From assembly GCA_040381475.1 (NCBI GenBank), contig JBEIHH010000002.1, positions 62,001 to 126,000 on the forward strand: a stretch of 64,000 nt of DNA. The letters run 5' to 3'. The position numbers and the translations under genes are program-made. Numbering within the stretch: position 1 is the stretch's first letter; each line of letters opens with the position of its first letter. This document shows, one piece after another, positions 1 through 8,805 of this stretch. The stretch comes from JAIBBG01 sp040381475 (lineage in GTDB: Bacteria > Bacteroidota > Bacteroidia > Flavobacteriales_D > Sanyastnellaceae). The notes beneath the pieces are model-generated. The model had not been told where the DNA came from, searched no databases, and worked only from the letters and a program-made list of their open reading frames with translations.

Positions 1-537
1 GACAAATACGTTCGGTAATTCAGAAAAGGTTTCTAACAAACGATTGCAGAATGCATTGACATTGCGTTCTACAGCTCCTGGTTTTTCCTTGTCCGCTTTG
101 GTGAAGACAATAGCAAATGGCAATCCGTTTTCACCAAGCTTCTGGCAAAATTCCAAATCAAGTTTTTGAGGTTCTAGCCTTGCATCTACAAGTACCATGG
201 TGCATTGCAGATTCTCGCGCTCGTCCAGATAACCCGTGATCATTTCTTCCCACTTCAGTCTTTCCGTTTTAGCAATCTTCGCGTACCCGTATCCTGGCAA
301 ATCGACGAGGTACCATAGCCCTGCATCACTCTCTATATTGAAGTGGTTTATCAACCTTGTTTTACCTGGTGTAGCGGAAGTCTTGGCAAGATTTTTTTTG
401 TTGACCAGCATATTGATAAGACTGCTTTTACCAACATTGGATCTGCCTATGAATGCAAATTCTGGTTTGTCAGGATCAGGGCACTGAGAAAGTTCAGACG
501 ATGATTTAAGAAATTCGGCGAGGGTAATTTTCATCAT
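1..537 (-). CDS. engB: Ribosome biogenesis GTPase EngB/YsxC (3' end cut by window edge)
   Basis: Cytoplasmic GTPase of the EngB (YihA/YsxC) family, which assists late assembly of the large ribosomal subunit. 179 codons are visible and the frame runs off the left edge; family members have about 200 residues, so roughly 20 C-terminal residues are missing. The P-loop GRSNVGKSS lies at residues 31-39, followed by the switch segment SATPGKTR, the G3 motif DLPGYG and the G4 motif TKAD. Two ATG codons stand in tandem at the start (537-535 and 534-532) and either could be used. It follows the hydrolase gene on the same strand after 5 bp, so the two are probably cotranscribed. The family call is secure from the motif series. 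Confidence 0.95.
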   Translation of the reverse strand, partial: MMKITLAEFLKSSSELSQCPDPDKPEFAFIGRSNVGKSSLINMLVNKKNLAKTSATPGKTRLINHFNIESDAGLWYLVDLPGYGYAKIAKTERLKWEEMITGYLDERENLQCTMVLVDARLEPQKLDLEFCQKLGENGLPFAIVFTKADKEKPGAVERNVNAFCNRLLETFSELPNVFV

Positions 538-542
538 ACAGA

Positions 543-1304
543 TCAGATGCCCTTTTCTTTCATCCAGTTATCCAGAACCGTATTAAAAATCTGCGGATGT
601 TCCATCATAGGAGCGTGGCCACATTCATCAATCCAATACAATGATGAATTGGTGAGAAGCTGGTGAAACTCTTCAGCCACTTCCGGAGGTGTTATGGTAT
701 CATTTTTACCCCATATAAGGCAGGCAGGCATCTTCATGTTTGGAAGATCTTTTGCCATGTTATGACGAATAGCAGATTTAGCCAATGCAAGAATGCGAAG
801 CACACGATTGCGATCATTCACGATTTCAAAACACTCATCTACCAACTCATCTGTTGCATGCTTCGGGTCAAAAAATGTCAGACCAACCTTATGACGAATA
901 AACTCTTTGTCTTCACGACGAGGAAAACTCGAACCGAATGCATTTTCATATAAACCCGAACTGGCAGTTAATATGAGTGACCCAACTTTTTCAGGATGCT
1001 CCTTACAATACACCAATGCCACGTGACCACCGAGTGAGTTGCCAAGCAAATTCACTTTGTCATATTTTTTATGGTCGATAAAATCTCTGAGAAAATGGGC
1101 AATGCTTTTAACGCCAGTAGTCAAAACGGGCATGGTATATAAAGGTAGCATTGGAATTACGACAGTGTAATTCCTTTTGAAATGCTCTATCACATCGCGG
1201 AAATTGCTGAGTGCACCGAACAGCCCGTGTAACAGAATCAAAGGTTTTCCCTGACCTTCTTCAATGTATTTGAAATTACGTTCTTCCTTGATTTGATATT
1301 CCAT
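543..1304 (-). CDS. Alpha/beta-fold hydrolase
   Basis: A 253-residue single-domain alpha/beta hydrolase. The oxyanion-hole motif LHGLFG is near residue 25. The nucleophile elbow GNSLGG places the catalytic Ser at 90, with Asp 202 (in GKNDTITP) and His 230 (in CGHAPMMEHP), so the triad is complete. There is no signal peptide, which implies a cytoplasmic enzyme. The substrate cannot be read from the sequence; the family includes esterases, C-C hydrolases and thioesterases. It lies immediately upstream of engB on the same strand. On the minus strand, TACCTTCG (plus 1334-1341) matches 7 of 8 positions of the Bacteroidota -7 element and sits about 30 bp before the ATG, a plausible promoter. Confidence 0.88.
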   Translation of the reverse strand: MEYQIKEERNFKYIEEGQGKPLILLHGLFGALSNFRDVIEHFKRNYTVVIPMLPLYTMPVLTTGVKSIAHFLRDFIDHKKYDKVNLLGNSLGGHVALVYCKEHPEKVGSLILTASSGLYENAFGSSFPRREDKEFIRHKVGLTFFDPKHATDELVDECFEIVNDRNRVLRILALAKSAIRHNMAKDLPNMKMPACLIWGKNDTITPPEVAEEFHQLLTNSSLYWIDECGHAPMMEHPQIFNTVLDNWMKEKGI

Positions 1305-1821
1305 AAACCGAACTGTGCAGCTTCTGCCGTACGCGAAGGTAGAAAAATTTTGCCGCTCGAAGCAGAAAGGTCAACTAAGTCTTATGATATGTTCAACAAA
1401 GTGTTGTCTTTTCCGAAGCGCTTCTGCATCCATACCGCTCAACTATTACCACAGAATCCCACCACTCCGATATAAAAGCAATCGACTGCCCGAATCCAGA
1501 ATAAACTTTTGTCGCAAAACCATTGGCTGAGGCCCTAAGCAGTAATACTGAATAGGTGTCGACATACAGTCAGGATTCCCTTAACTCAGTTCTGCTCATG
1601 GGTCAAAACAAAACGGGCTTGTCAAACCGGCCTGGAATCCTTCGCATTTCGCAGGCAACCATCAAACGGGTTCGATTTTCAAGAACACTCTACACTTCAA
1701 CTTGCAATCCATCTTGAATCGAACATTTCGTATAACACTTCCTATCAAACACTTGATGACACAATCCATAGGATTAGATCAATGGGGTAGTTCTTTGTCC
1801 AGACCAACTATCCAAATTCAT

Positions 1822-1838
1822 CCCACGTTTTACCACAT
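1822..1838 (-). promoter_or_regulatory. MraZ-box-like tandem repeat, inverted distal copy
   Basis: Read on the minus strand, this stretch gives ATGTGGTAAAACGTGGG: two GTGG cores 10 bp apart. This matches the proximal pair at 1951-1970, but in opposite orientation and about 115 bp further upstream. MraZ operators in other phyla are direct repeats of a short TGGG/GTGG core with one-helical-turn phasing, which this resembles. Whether MraZ binds here is inferred from similarity only. Confidence 0.45.
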
Positions 1839-1906
1839 CTCCATTTTTCACAATATTCACATTTATATTGCTATTTTTCAAATACTTATAAAAACAGACA
1901 TTTTCC

Positions 1907-1920
1907 ATGACAAATGTCAT
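1907..1920. repeat. Perfect inverted repeat ATGACA-AA-TGTCAT
   Basis: Six-base arms separated by two bases, followed by a run of T. The two-base spacer is too short for an RNA hairpin loop, so a dimeric protein operator is likelier than a terminator. It lies between the two MraZ-box-like repeats in the leader of the division cluster. The binding protein is unknown. Confidence 0.35.
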
Positions 1921-1950
1921 TTTTTCAACAAAATGGCTATTTCGCTACCT

Positions 1951-1970
1951 ATGTGGTAAAATGTGGTAAA
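1951..1970 (+). promoter_or_regulatory. MraZ-box-like direct repeat upstream of mraZ
   Basis: Two exact copies of ATGTGGTAAA in tandem, giving GTGGT cores spaced exactly 10 bp apart, 41 bp before the mraZ ATG. MraZ in Escherichia coli and mollicutes autoregulates the dcw operon by binding such 10-bp-phased repeats (TGGG-N5-TGGG, or AAAGTG-type). Position, core and phasing all fit. TATATTTT at 1976-1983, just downstream, resembles the -7 element TAnnTTTG, so a bound repressor would cover the upstream part of the promoter. Confidence 0.55.
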
Positions 1971-2010
1971 AAGGATATATTTTCGTCCCCATCAAAGCGG
2001 AAAAAAGAAC

Positions 2011-2481
2011 ATGCTCAGGCTTTTAGGAGAATATCCGTGCAAACTGGACAACAAGGGAAGATTCTTGTTTCCTGCACGCCTGCGTAAGTCTCTCGAACAA
2101 GTTATCCACCAGGGTTTGGTGATTAACCGGGATATCTATTCGAGATGCCTTGTGATCTATCCGCTGACAACATGGGAAAAGGTTTCAGCCGGCTTGGAGG
2201 ATATGAATCCTCACGATAGACAAGAGTCAGACTTCATCAGGTTTTTCCTCAACGGAGCAACTGAATTGGAACTCGACAGCGTGGGCCGCCTGAACATTCC
2301 CTCGCACCTATTGGAATATGCTGAAGTGGATTTAAAAAAGAACAACGAATTGGTGCTGTGCGGATTAGGTCAGAAGATGGAATTGTGGAACAAAGAAACC
2401 CGCAACAAAAAATTCAATTCACCCGATTTCGATTTCGCAGCTCTTGCTGAAGAAGTGCAGAACAGAAGAAAAAACAAGTAA
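2011..2481 (+). CDS. mraZ: Transcriptional regulator MraZ
   Basis: DNA-binding repressor that heads the dcw cluster and autoregulates it. The 156-residue product has two MraZ/AbrB-like halves, each with the family signature DxxGR: LDNKGRFLFPARLR near the N-terminus and LDSVGRLNIPSHLL in the middle. The ATG at 2011 is chosen because family members begin a few residues before LGEY. An upstream in-frame ATG at 1963 would lie inside the direct repeat and add 16 residues unlike the family. The gene precedes rsmH by 48 bp. The identification is secure. Confidence 0.96.
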   Translation: MLRLLGEYPCKLDNKGRFLFPARLRKSLEQVIHQGLVINRDIYSRCLVIYPLTTWEKVSAGLEDMNPHDRQESDFIRFFLNGATELELDSVGRLNIPSHLLEYAEVDLKKNNELVLCGLGQKMELWNKETRNKKFNSPDFDFAALAEEVQNRRKNK

Positions 2482-2529
2482 CACCTCTCGGATGTCAGAT
2501 GATGTCTGTAAGTGATACAACAATAAAAT

Positions 2530-3438
2530 ATGTCCGGGATTAAGAAAGAAGACGGTTACCACCGGCCGGTTCTCCTGAAAGAATCTGTGGACGCGCTGAA
2601 CATCAAGCCTGACGGGGTTTATGTGGATGTCACCTTCGGTGGTGGAGGTCATTCAAAGGAAATTTTGACAAGACTGGAAAATGGTAAACTGATTGCTTTT
2701 GATCAGGACCCGGAAGCAAAAGCCAACGCCCTGAAAGACCCACGGTTCAAACTTGTAGATCAGAATTTCAGGCATTTAAAAAATTGGCTGAAACTTCTCG
2801 GGCAAGGATCTGTAGATGGTATACTCGCCGACCTTGGTGTTAGCAGTCATCAGTTCGACAGTGAATCGAGAGGATTTTCTATTCGTTTTGATGCAGCGCT
2901 CGATATGCGCATGGACATGCAACGTGAACTCAGTGCGCAGAAACTGATCAACACCTACGATGAAGAAGACCTGCGTCGTGTTCTTTCAGAATATGGAGAA
3001 CTTACACATGCCAAAGGGATGGCACGCAGTATCATTCAGGCGCGACCACTGCATTCAAGTGAAGAGCTAAAACTAGCCATTCGAAAATTCCTTCCTGCGT
3101 TCAAAGAGCATAAAATACTCGCTCAGGTATTTCAGGCGATTCGGATAGAAGTAAATGATGAGATGGAAACGCTGAAAGAATTCCTGATTCAAAGTGCTGA
3201 AATGCTTCAACCGGGAGGAAGACTTGTTGTCATCAGTTACCATTCACTCGAAGACCGACTTGTAAAAAACTTTTTCAAGACGGGGAATTTTGAAAGTGAG
3301 CCAGTCAAAGATTTTTTCGGAAATCTTCTGCGGCCTATGGAGCCGTTGCAGAGCAAACCGATCGGTCCCGGTGAAGACGAAATAGCCGCGAACACACGTG
3401 CAAGAAGCGCCAAAATGCGTGTAGCAGAAAAACGCTGA
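2530..3438 (+). CDS. rsmH: 16S rRNA (cytosine(1402)-N(4))-methyltransferase RsmH
   Basis: S-adenosylmethionine-dependent enzyme that N4-methylates C1402 in the decoding centre of 16S rRNA. The 302 residues match the usual family length. The N-terminal HRPVLLKE motif and the SAM-binding motif FGGGGHS (residues 36-42) are present, followed by ADLGVSSHQFD and, near the end, VISYHSLEDRLVK, all hallmarks of MraW/RsmH. It is the second gene of the division cluster, in its canonical place between mraZ and the ftsL-like gene. Confidence 0.97.
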   Translation: MSGIKKEDGYHRPVLLKESVDALNIKPDGVYVDVTFGGGGHSKEILTRLENGKLIAFDQDPEAKANALKDPRFKLVDQNFRHLKNWLKLLGQGSVDGILADLGVSSHQFDSESRGFSIRFDAALDMRMDMQRELSAQKLINTYDEEDLRRVLSEYGELTHAKGMARSIIQARPLHSSEELKLAIRKFLPAFKEHKILAQVFQAIRIEVNDEMETLKEFLIQSAEMLQPGGRLVVISYHSLEDRLVKNFFKTGNFESEPVKDFFGNLLRPMEPLQSKPIGPGEDEIAANTRARSAKMRVAEKR

Positions 3439-3504
3439 TTGCAAGACAAATAAAAATGAAAACAATTCTGTCTGCGTTCTGAGCGCATGCAGCTTTAACT
3501 ATAA

Positions 3505-3909
3505 ATGAATACCTACAGAAACGAATCCGTGGCGGAAGAAAACAGCCGTGAGGAGCGCCCTAGAAAAAAGGGCTCCGCGGGCAAGCACATTCAGCGCATA
3601 CTCAGCGGTGAATTTCTCGTGCGCGAAGGCATGATCAGACATATGCCTTTCATCGCTTTTCTCGTAATGCTCTTTATTCTCAACATTGGACTCGTTTACT
3701 TTTTTGAAAATACTGCCCGTGAAAAAGTGCGACTGCAAAATGAATTGAACGAACTGCGGTCACAATACAACACAACACTGAGCCAGTTGGAAAAAAGCAA
3801 ACAACAAAGCAATGTGGCACAAGCCATTCAGGACATGGGCCTTCATGAATTGCGCACACCACCAGAAATAATTGATGTAGAGGAAGGATTTTTTGAAATA
3901 GAAAACTAG
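3505..3909 (+). CDS. FtsL-like cell division protein
   Basis: A 134-residue bitopic membrane protein. A charged cytoplasmic N-terminus of about 45 residues is followed by one transmembrane segment (about 47-67) and a periplasmic, heptad-like coiled coil rich in E, K, Q and L (about 70-110). Length, topology and position between rsmH and ftsI are those of FtsL, which scaffolds FtsB/FtsQ and activates septal synthesis. FtsL sequences diverge greatly, so the call rests on topology and context rather than motifs. It ends 12 bp before the ftsI start. Confidence 0.8.
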   Translation: MNTYRNESVAEENSREERPRKKGSAGKHIQRILSGEFLVREGMIRHMPFIAFLVMLFILNIGLVYFFENTAREKVRLQNELNELRSQYNTTLSQLEKSKQQSNVAQAIQDMGLHELRTPPEIIDVEEGFFEIEN

Positions 3910-3921
3910 GCAAAAGTTTTC

Positions 3922-6114
3922 ATGCAAAACAGTAAAAACAACCATATCAACCAAACCCACACTCCGGATCCTTCAGCCCAAATGAAGGATCCGGGTGCTG
4001 AGGCTAACACTTCCATGATTCACGGTAAAGCATGGATGTTATTCTCGGCAATCTGTATTCTGGCGGTTGCTATAGTTATCAAAGTATTCATCATTCAACT
4101 CTTTCCGGACGACAAGGCCCAGGCGCTTGCACAAAATTTCACCTACAAAATCAACGAAATCGCTCCGGTTCGCGGACAAATAATATCGGCCGATGGAAGT
4201 CTGCTCGCTACACGTGTGCCTGAATATGACATCCGATGGGACGCCAAGTCCGAATATGATAAGAATGAATTCAAAACCAAACTCGATTCATTGGCGCTTT
4301 GTTTTTCCAGACTCTATGGTGATAAATCATCAGTTGAATACAAAGCCATATTCAAAAAAGCTCTCAGCGATGGAAACAGATACGCTGAAATACGCGATCA
4401 TGTGAATTACAATGATTTGCAGGAAGTGAAAAAATTCCCTTTCATACGCAAGGGGCAATTCAAGAGTGGCTTCGTTTTCGTACAGAAATACATACGCGAT
4501 CAGCCTTTCGGATCACTTGCTGCAAGGACTATAGGAATGGAGCGTCAGGAAAATAAGGTTGGAATTGAGCTGGCCTACGACGAACTCCTTTCAGGTAAAA
4601 AGGGAAAACAACTTCAGGAAAAAATTGCAGGTGGAGTATGGAAACCTATGTCTACCGACTATATAGAAGAACCAGAGCCAGGTTGCGATATCGTAACTAC
4701 CATTGATATACACCTGCAGGATGTGGCACATGCGGCGCTTCGACGCCAGCTTGAACAACACGGTGCCGCCTGGGGTTGTGCTGTACTCATGGAAGTTGAA
4801 ACAGGCTTTGTCCGCGCCATTGCAAACCTGTCGAAAAATCCGGACACAGGTGAATACACAGAACGTCTCAATTGGGCCATCCGGGAAAGTGTTGAACCAG
4901 GATCAACGATGAAGCTCGCCTCACTTATGGCTTGTCTGGACGACGGCCTCATAGAACTTGATGACAGTATCGCCACCGGCAACGGTATAGCATACTTCTA
5001 TGATCGTCCGATGAAAGATTCGAACTACGACAAGGGCGGTAACGGAACTATTTCAGCGGAACAAGTCTTTGAAAAATCATCCAACATTGGCACTGCAATG
5101 ATTGTGAAAGAAAGCTATACCAAGAATCCGCAAAAATTTCTTGACAAGCTTAATTCGTTCGGCATACAGGAACAATTGAATATTGATCTCGCCGGTGAAA
5201 CGCCACCACGACTTTATAAAAGTGTAAAAGACAAAGGATGGAGTGGACTAAGTCTGACCCAGCTTGCAATTGGATATGAGACACAGTGCACACCATTGCA
5301 GACGCTTGCTTTTTACAATGCGGTGGCAAACAATGGTAAAATGGTGCGGCCGCAGTTCGTGCAAGAAGTAAGACGAAACGGAAGAGTCATTGAAGAATCA
5401 GAGCCGATCATTATACGTGAAGATTTCTGCAAAAAGGAGACAATCCGTGAATGCAGAAAGATGATGGAAGGTGTAATGGAAAAAGGAGGAACAGCAGATT
5501 ACGTTTTTGCCAACTCACCTTATTCAGTGGCAGGAAAAACAGGAACTGCCTGGCTGAATGAAGGCGGCAAATATCTGATGGACAGATACCGCGCTTCATT
5601 CGTGGGATACTTCCCTGCCAAAGATCCAAAGTATAGCTGTATCGTCGTAATCAATGACCCGAGAAGTGGTGTTTATTACGGCAGCGCAGTTGCGGCTCCT
5701 GTATTCAAAGAATTAGCCGATAAAATCTACAGCACACAAATGGAATTTCATGAGCCTGTGATTGCTTCGGATTCGCTCGTACTGGCTCAGCACCGCATTC
5801 CTGTTTCGAAAAGCGGTTCCTCTGCGGAATTGAAAAAAGTGTTTGAAGGACTAAAGATTCCCTTTGAATCAAAAAGCGACGGTGATTGGATTACCACAAG
5901 CTCAACAAGAGACAGTGTATACGTGACCGCCAGAACGGTAAGGCAAGGACTTGTTCCGAATGTCATCGGAATGGGTTTGCAGGATGCTCTGCATCTGCTC
6001 GAAAACAGTGGCATGAAAGTCAAAGTTTATGGACACGGAACGGTCAAACGACAAAGTGTTCCGGCGGGAAATAACATCAAATCGAACCCTTATATCACCA
6101 TCGAACTGCTGTGA
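3922..6114 (+). CDS. ftsI: Septal peptidoglycan transpeptidase FtsI/PBP3 with PASTA domain
   Basis: Class B penicillin-binding protein that crosslinks septal peptidoglycan in the periplasm. In the 730 residues: short cytoplasmic tail, transmembrane anchor at about 37-60, PBP dimerisation domain from about 80, then the transpeptidase domain with the catalytic tetrad STMK (Ser 328), SSN at 386-388 and KTG at 539-541. A single C-terminal PASTA-like domain begins at about residue 667 (VPNVIGMGLQDALHLLENSG). All active-site motifs are intact. The TGA stop overlaps the GTG start of murE by 4 bp, indicating translational coupling. Confidence 0.96.
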   Translation: MQNSKNNHINQTHTPDPSAQMKDPGAEANTSMIHGKAWMLFSAICILAVAIVIKVFIIQLFPDDKAQALAQNFTYKINEIAPVRGQIISADGSLLATRVPEYDIRWDAKSEYDKNEFKTKLDSLALCFSRLYGDKSSVEYKAIFKKALSDGNRYAEIRDHVNYNDLQEVKKFPFIRKGQFKSGFVFVQKYIRDQPFGSLAARTIGMERQENKVGIELAYDELLSGKKGKQLQEKIAGGVWKPMSTDYIEEPEPGCDIVTTIDIHLQDVAHAALRRQLEQHGAAWGCAVLMEVETGFVRAIANLSKNPDTGEYTERLNWAIRESVEPGSTMKLASLMACLDDGLIELDDSIATGNGIAYFYDRPMKDSNYDKGGNGTISAEQVFEKSSNIGTAMIVKESYTKNPQKFLDKLNSFGIQEQLNIDLAGETPPRLYKSVKDKGWSGLSLTQLAIGYETQCTPLQTLAFYNAVANNGKMVRPQFVQEVRRNGRVIEESEPIIIREDFCKKETIRECRKMMEGVMEKGGTADYVFANSPYSVAGKTGTAWLNEGGKYLMDRYRASFVGYFPAKDPKYSCIVVINDPRSGVYYGSAVAAPVFKELADKIYSTQMEFHEPVIASDSLVLAQHRIPVSKSGSSAELKKVFEGLKIPFESKSDGDWITTSSTRDSVYVTARTVRQGLVPNVIGMGLQDALHLLENSGMKVKVYGHGTVKRQSVPAGNNIKSNPYITIELL

Positions 6115-7574
6115 AATTGTTGAAGGACATACTATTCAGAGCGCGTATTCAGCAAGTTCATGGCAGCACCAATGTTGCTGTAGAAAACGTTGCTATGGAT
6201 TCGCGTCTGGTGAAACCACTTAGCCTTTTTGTTGCAGTGCAGGGTGTAACAGTTGATGGACATGATTATATATCGCGTGCCATTGAAAGCGGAGCCAACG
6301 CCATTGTGTGCGAAAAGCTTCCTACTGAGCTGAAAGAAGGTATTACCTATGTTCAGGTGCTTAACTCGGCTGAAGCCCTGGGTTATATCGCTTCCAATTA
6401 CTACGACAATCCTTCCGAAAAAATTCAGATCGTTGCTATTACGGGTACCAATGGAAAAACTACTACTGCCACTTTGCTTTACAGTCTCACAAGAAAATTG
6501 GGCTTTAAGACCGGGCTGTTGTCAACTGTAGAAAATAAAATCAACCACCGCGTAATCCCCGCTACGCATACAACACCCGATGCTATTTCGCTGAATAAAA
6601 TGCTTGCAGAAATGGTATCGGAAGGATGCACCTATTGTTTCATGGAAGCTTCTTCTCATGCGTTGCATCAGCACAGGCTAACAGGTGTATTGTTAAAAGG
6701 AGCCCTATTCACCAACATCACCCACGACCATCTTGATTATCACAAAACTTTCAATGATTATATCAAAGCAAAAAAAATGCTTTTTGATATGTTGCCCTCC
6801 ACTGCCTTTGCCATTGTGAATCACGATGACCGCCACAGCGAAGTCATGTTGCAAAACTGCAAAGCATCTAAGAAAACCATGGCTTTGCAAAGCATGGCTG
6901 ACTATAAAGCCAAGGTTATCGAAAATGGCTTCAATGGCCTGCACCTATTCATAGATAATCACGACCTCTATACACAACTTATAGGAGGATTCAACGCACA
7001 CAATCTGCTCGCAGTATATGCGGCAGCGACAGAACTCGGATTGGATAAGATGGAAGTGCTCACAGCGCTTTCTGCCTTGCCCGCACCTGAAGGAAGATTT
7101 CAATATTTTAAAACTCCTTACGGTATCACCGCGATAGTTGACTACGCCCACACACCCGACGCGTTGAAAAATGTGTTGAGAACGATTCGTGAAATACGTA
7201 ACGGAAACGAGCAGGTAATCACGATAGTTGGTTGCGGTGGCGACAGGGATAAAACCAAACGTCCGGAAATGGCGCGCATCGCCGCTGAATACAGTGAAAG
7301 AATTATCCTGACCAGCGACAATCCAAGAAGCGAAAATGCAGAGACCATTATTGCAGACATGAAGACTGGACTGGATCCTGTGTCCAACAAAAAAACGCTG
7401 GCTGTAACCGATCGCCGCGAGGCAATCAAGTTAGCGTGCACGCTGGCCAACGCTTCGGATATCATTTTAATCGCCGGAAAGGGACATGAAAAGTTTCAGG
7501 AAATAGCCGGAGTGAAATATCCCTTTGACGATTTCAGCATAGTGAGTGAAACCCTAACTAACCTGGACAAATAA
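6111..7574 (+). CDS. murE: UDP-MurNAc-L-Ala-D-Glu ligase MurE (meso-diaminopimelate type)
   Basis: Cytoplasmic Mur ligase adding the third amino acid of the peptidoglycan stem peptide. The ATP-binding loop GTNGKTTT lies near residues 112-119. The DNPR motif at 403-406 marks enzymes that use meso-diaminopimelate rather than lysine, so the wall should be of the DAP type. The 487-residue length is normal. Translation starts at GTG inside the ftsI stop and ends on a TAATG overlap with mraY, so ftsI, murE and mraY are read as a coupled block. Confidence 0.97.
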   Translation: MKLLKDILFRARIQQVHGSTNVAVENVAMDSRLVKPLSLFVAVQGVTVDGHDYISRAIESGANAIVCEKLPTELKEGITYVQVLNSAEALGYIASNYYDNPSEKIQIVAITGTNGKTTTATLLYSLTRKLGFKTGLLSTVENKINHRVIPATHTTPDAISLNKMLAEMVSEGCTYCFMEASSHALHQHRLTGVLLKGALFTNITHDHLDYHKTFNDYIKAKKMLFDMLPSTAFAIVNHDDRHSEVMLQNCKASKKTMALQSMADYKAKVIENGFNGLHLFIDNHDLYTQLIGGFNAHNLLAVYAAATELGLDKMEVLTALSALPAPEGRFQYFKTPYGITAIVDYAHTPDALKNVLRTIREIRNGNEQVITIVGCGGDRDKTKRPEMARIAAEYSERIILTSDNPRSENAETIIADMKTGLDPVSNKKTLAVTDRREAIKLACTLANASDIILIAGKGHEKFQEIAGVKYPFDDFSIVSETLTNLDK

Positions 7575-8803
7575 TGCTTTACTACCTGTTTCAGTTTTTA
7601 GATGAACGTTTCGACTTTCCGGGAGCCGGATTGTTTCAATACATATCATTTCGTGCTGCAGCCAGTATCATTCTGTCGCTTGTAATTTCTTTGGTATTTG
7701 GTAAGCGTCTCATCGCCATGCTAAAACGCAGACAGGTTGGTGAAACAGTGCGAGACCTCGGCCTGCAGGGTCAAATGGAAAAATCAGGAACACCTACCAT
7801 GGGTGGTTTAATAATTCTTGCCGCAATACTCATTCCCACACTATTATTTGCACGTCTCACCAACATTTACATACTGACGATGCTGATTGCAACAGTATGG
7901 CTTGGTATCGTAGGCTTCATGGACGATTACATCAAGGTCTTCAAAAAGGATAAAAAAGGTCTTGCCGGCACTTCAAAAATCATAGGCCAGATAGGTGTCG
8001 GAGTCATTGTCGCCAGCATGCTTTATTTCAATGAAAATGTTTATATCAAAACGAAAGTCAGTGACGCTCCCACGACGTTTAACACTGCCAATCAGGCCAA
8101 CGATCCCAATGTCTGGAAAGAAGAGAAATCTCTGAAGACAACCATACCTTTTGTCAAAGACAACGAGTTCAACTATGCATGGTTAATTCCGGATAGCTGG
8201 CAAACCAAAACCGGACTCTTCATTCTTTTCGCTGTCATCGTGGTAATCATTGTTACCGCCGTGAGCAATGGTGCTAATATCACCGATGGCATTGATGGAC
8301 TTGCGGCTGGAACATCCGCTATTATAGGTGTAACGCTTGCATTGCTCGCGTATCTATCGGGTAACTACATTTTCGCCGATTACCTCAATATCATGTATAT
8401 ACCGCATGCAGGTGAGCTGGTAATCTTTATCTCTGCGTTTGTGGGTGCATGCATCGGATTTCTATGGTACAACACTTATCCCGCACAAGTATTTATGGGA
8501 GACACAGGCAGTCTGGCACTCGGAGGCATCATTGCCACATTTGCGATCGCCATCCGCAAAGAACTCTTGATCCCGGTCTTGTGCGGCATCTTCCTCATTG
8601 AAAATCTATCTGTGATAATTCAGGTTTCGTATTTCAAATACACCAAGAAGAGAACAGGCGAGGGCAAAAGAATCTTTCTTATGTCACCTCTTCATCATCA
8701 CTATCAAAAACAAGGTTATCACGAGTCCAAAATTGTATCACGATTCTGGATCATCGGAATCATGCTTGCTGTACTAACCATCATTACCCTCAAAACGAGA
8801 TAA
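7574..8803 (+). CDS. mraY: Phospho-MurNAc-pentapeptide transferase MraY
   Basis: Polytopic inner-membrane enzyme that makes lipid I from UDP-MurNAc-pentapeptide and undecaprenyl phosphate. The catalytic signatures are visible: FMDDYIKV (Asp pair), NITDGIDGLAAG and FMGDTGSLALGG, plus the late HHHY motif. At 409 residues it is longer than the E. coli protein (360), largely because of a soluble insertion of about 60 residues around positions 150-215. I recall a similar insertion in other Bacteroidota MraY proteins. Its ATG shares one base with the murE TAA stop, and murD follows after 2 bp. Confidence 0.96.
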   Translation: MLYYLFQFLDERFDFPGAGLFQYISFRAAASIILSLVISLVFGKRLIAMLKRRQVGETVRDLGLQGQMEKSGTPTMGGLIILAAILIPTLLFARLTNIYILTMLIATVWLGIVGFMDDYIKVFKKDKKGLAGTSKIIGQIGVGVIVASMLYFNENVYIKTKVSDAPTTFNTANQANDPNVWKEEKSLKTTIPFVKDNEFNYAWLIPDSWQTKTGLFILFAVIVVIIVTAVSNGANITDGIDGLAAGTSAIIGVTLALLAYLSGNYIFADYLNIMYIPHAGELVIFISAFVGACIGFLWYNTYPAQVFMGDTGSLALGGIIATFAIAIRKELLIPVLCGIFLIENLSVIIQVSYFKYTKKRTGEGKRIFLMSPLHHHYQKQGYHESKIVSRFWIIGIMLAVLTIITLKTR

Positions 8804-8805
8804 GA

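Larger units (their letters stand above)
1305..2010. other. Long noncoding region between hydrolase and mraZ
   Basis: About 700 bp without a convincing gene. Short open frames occur on both strands but none has a recognisable domain or a plausible start. The left two thirds (about 1305-1800) show nothing I can interpret. The right third is AT-rich and holds the MraZ-box-like repeats and the ATGACA palindrome listed separately, so it is probably the regulatory leader of the division cluster. The ATG at 1963 in frame with mraZ falls inside the second repeat and is not taken as the start. Confidence 0.6.

Noticed and set aside
1655..1685. tRNA-like GGGTTCGATTTTC resembling a T-arm
   Set aside because: No matching acceptor stem, D-arm or anticodon arm can be folded around it.
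1702..1959. 85-codon plus-strand frame before mraZ
   Set aside because: It covers the AT-rich regulatory repeats, has no recognisable domain and reads like chance translation.
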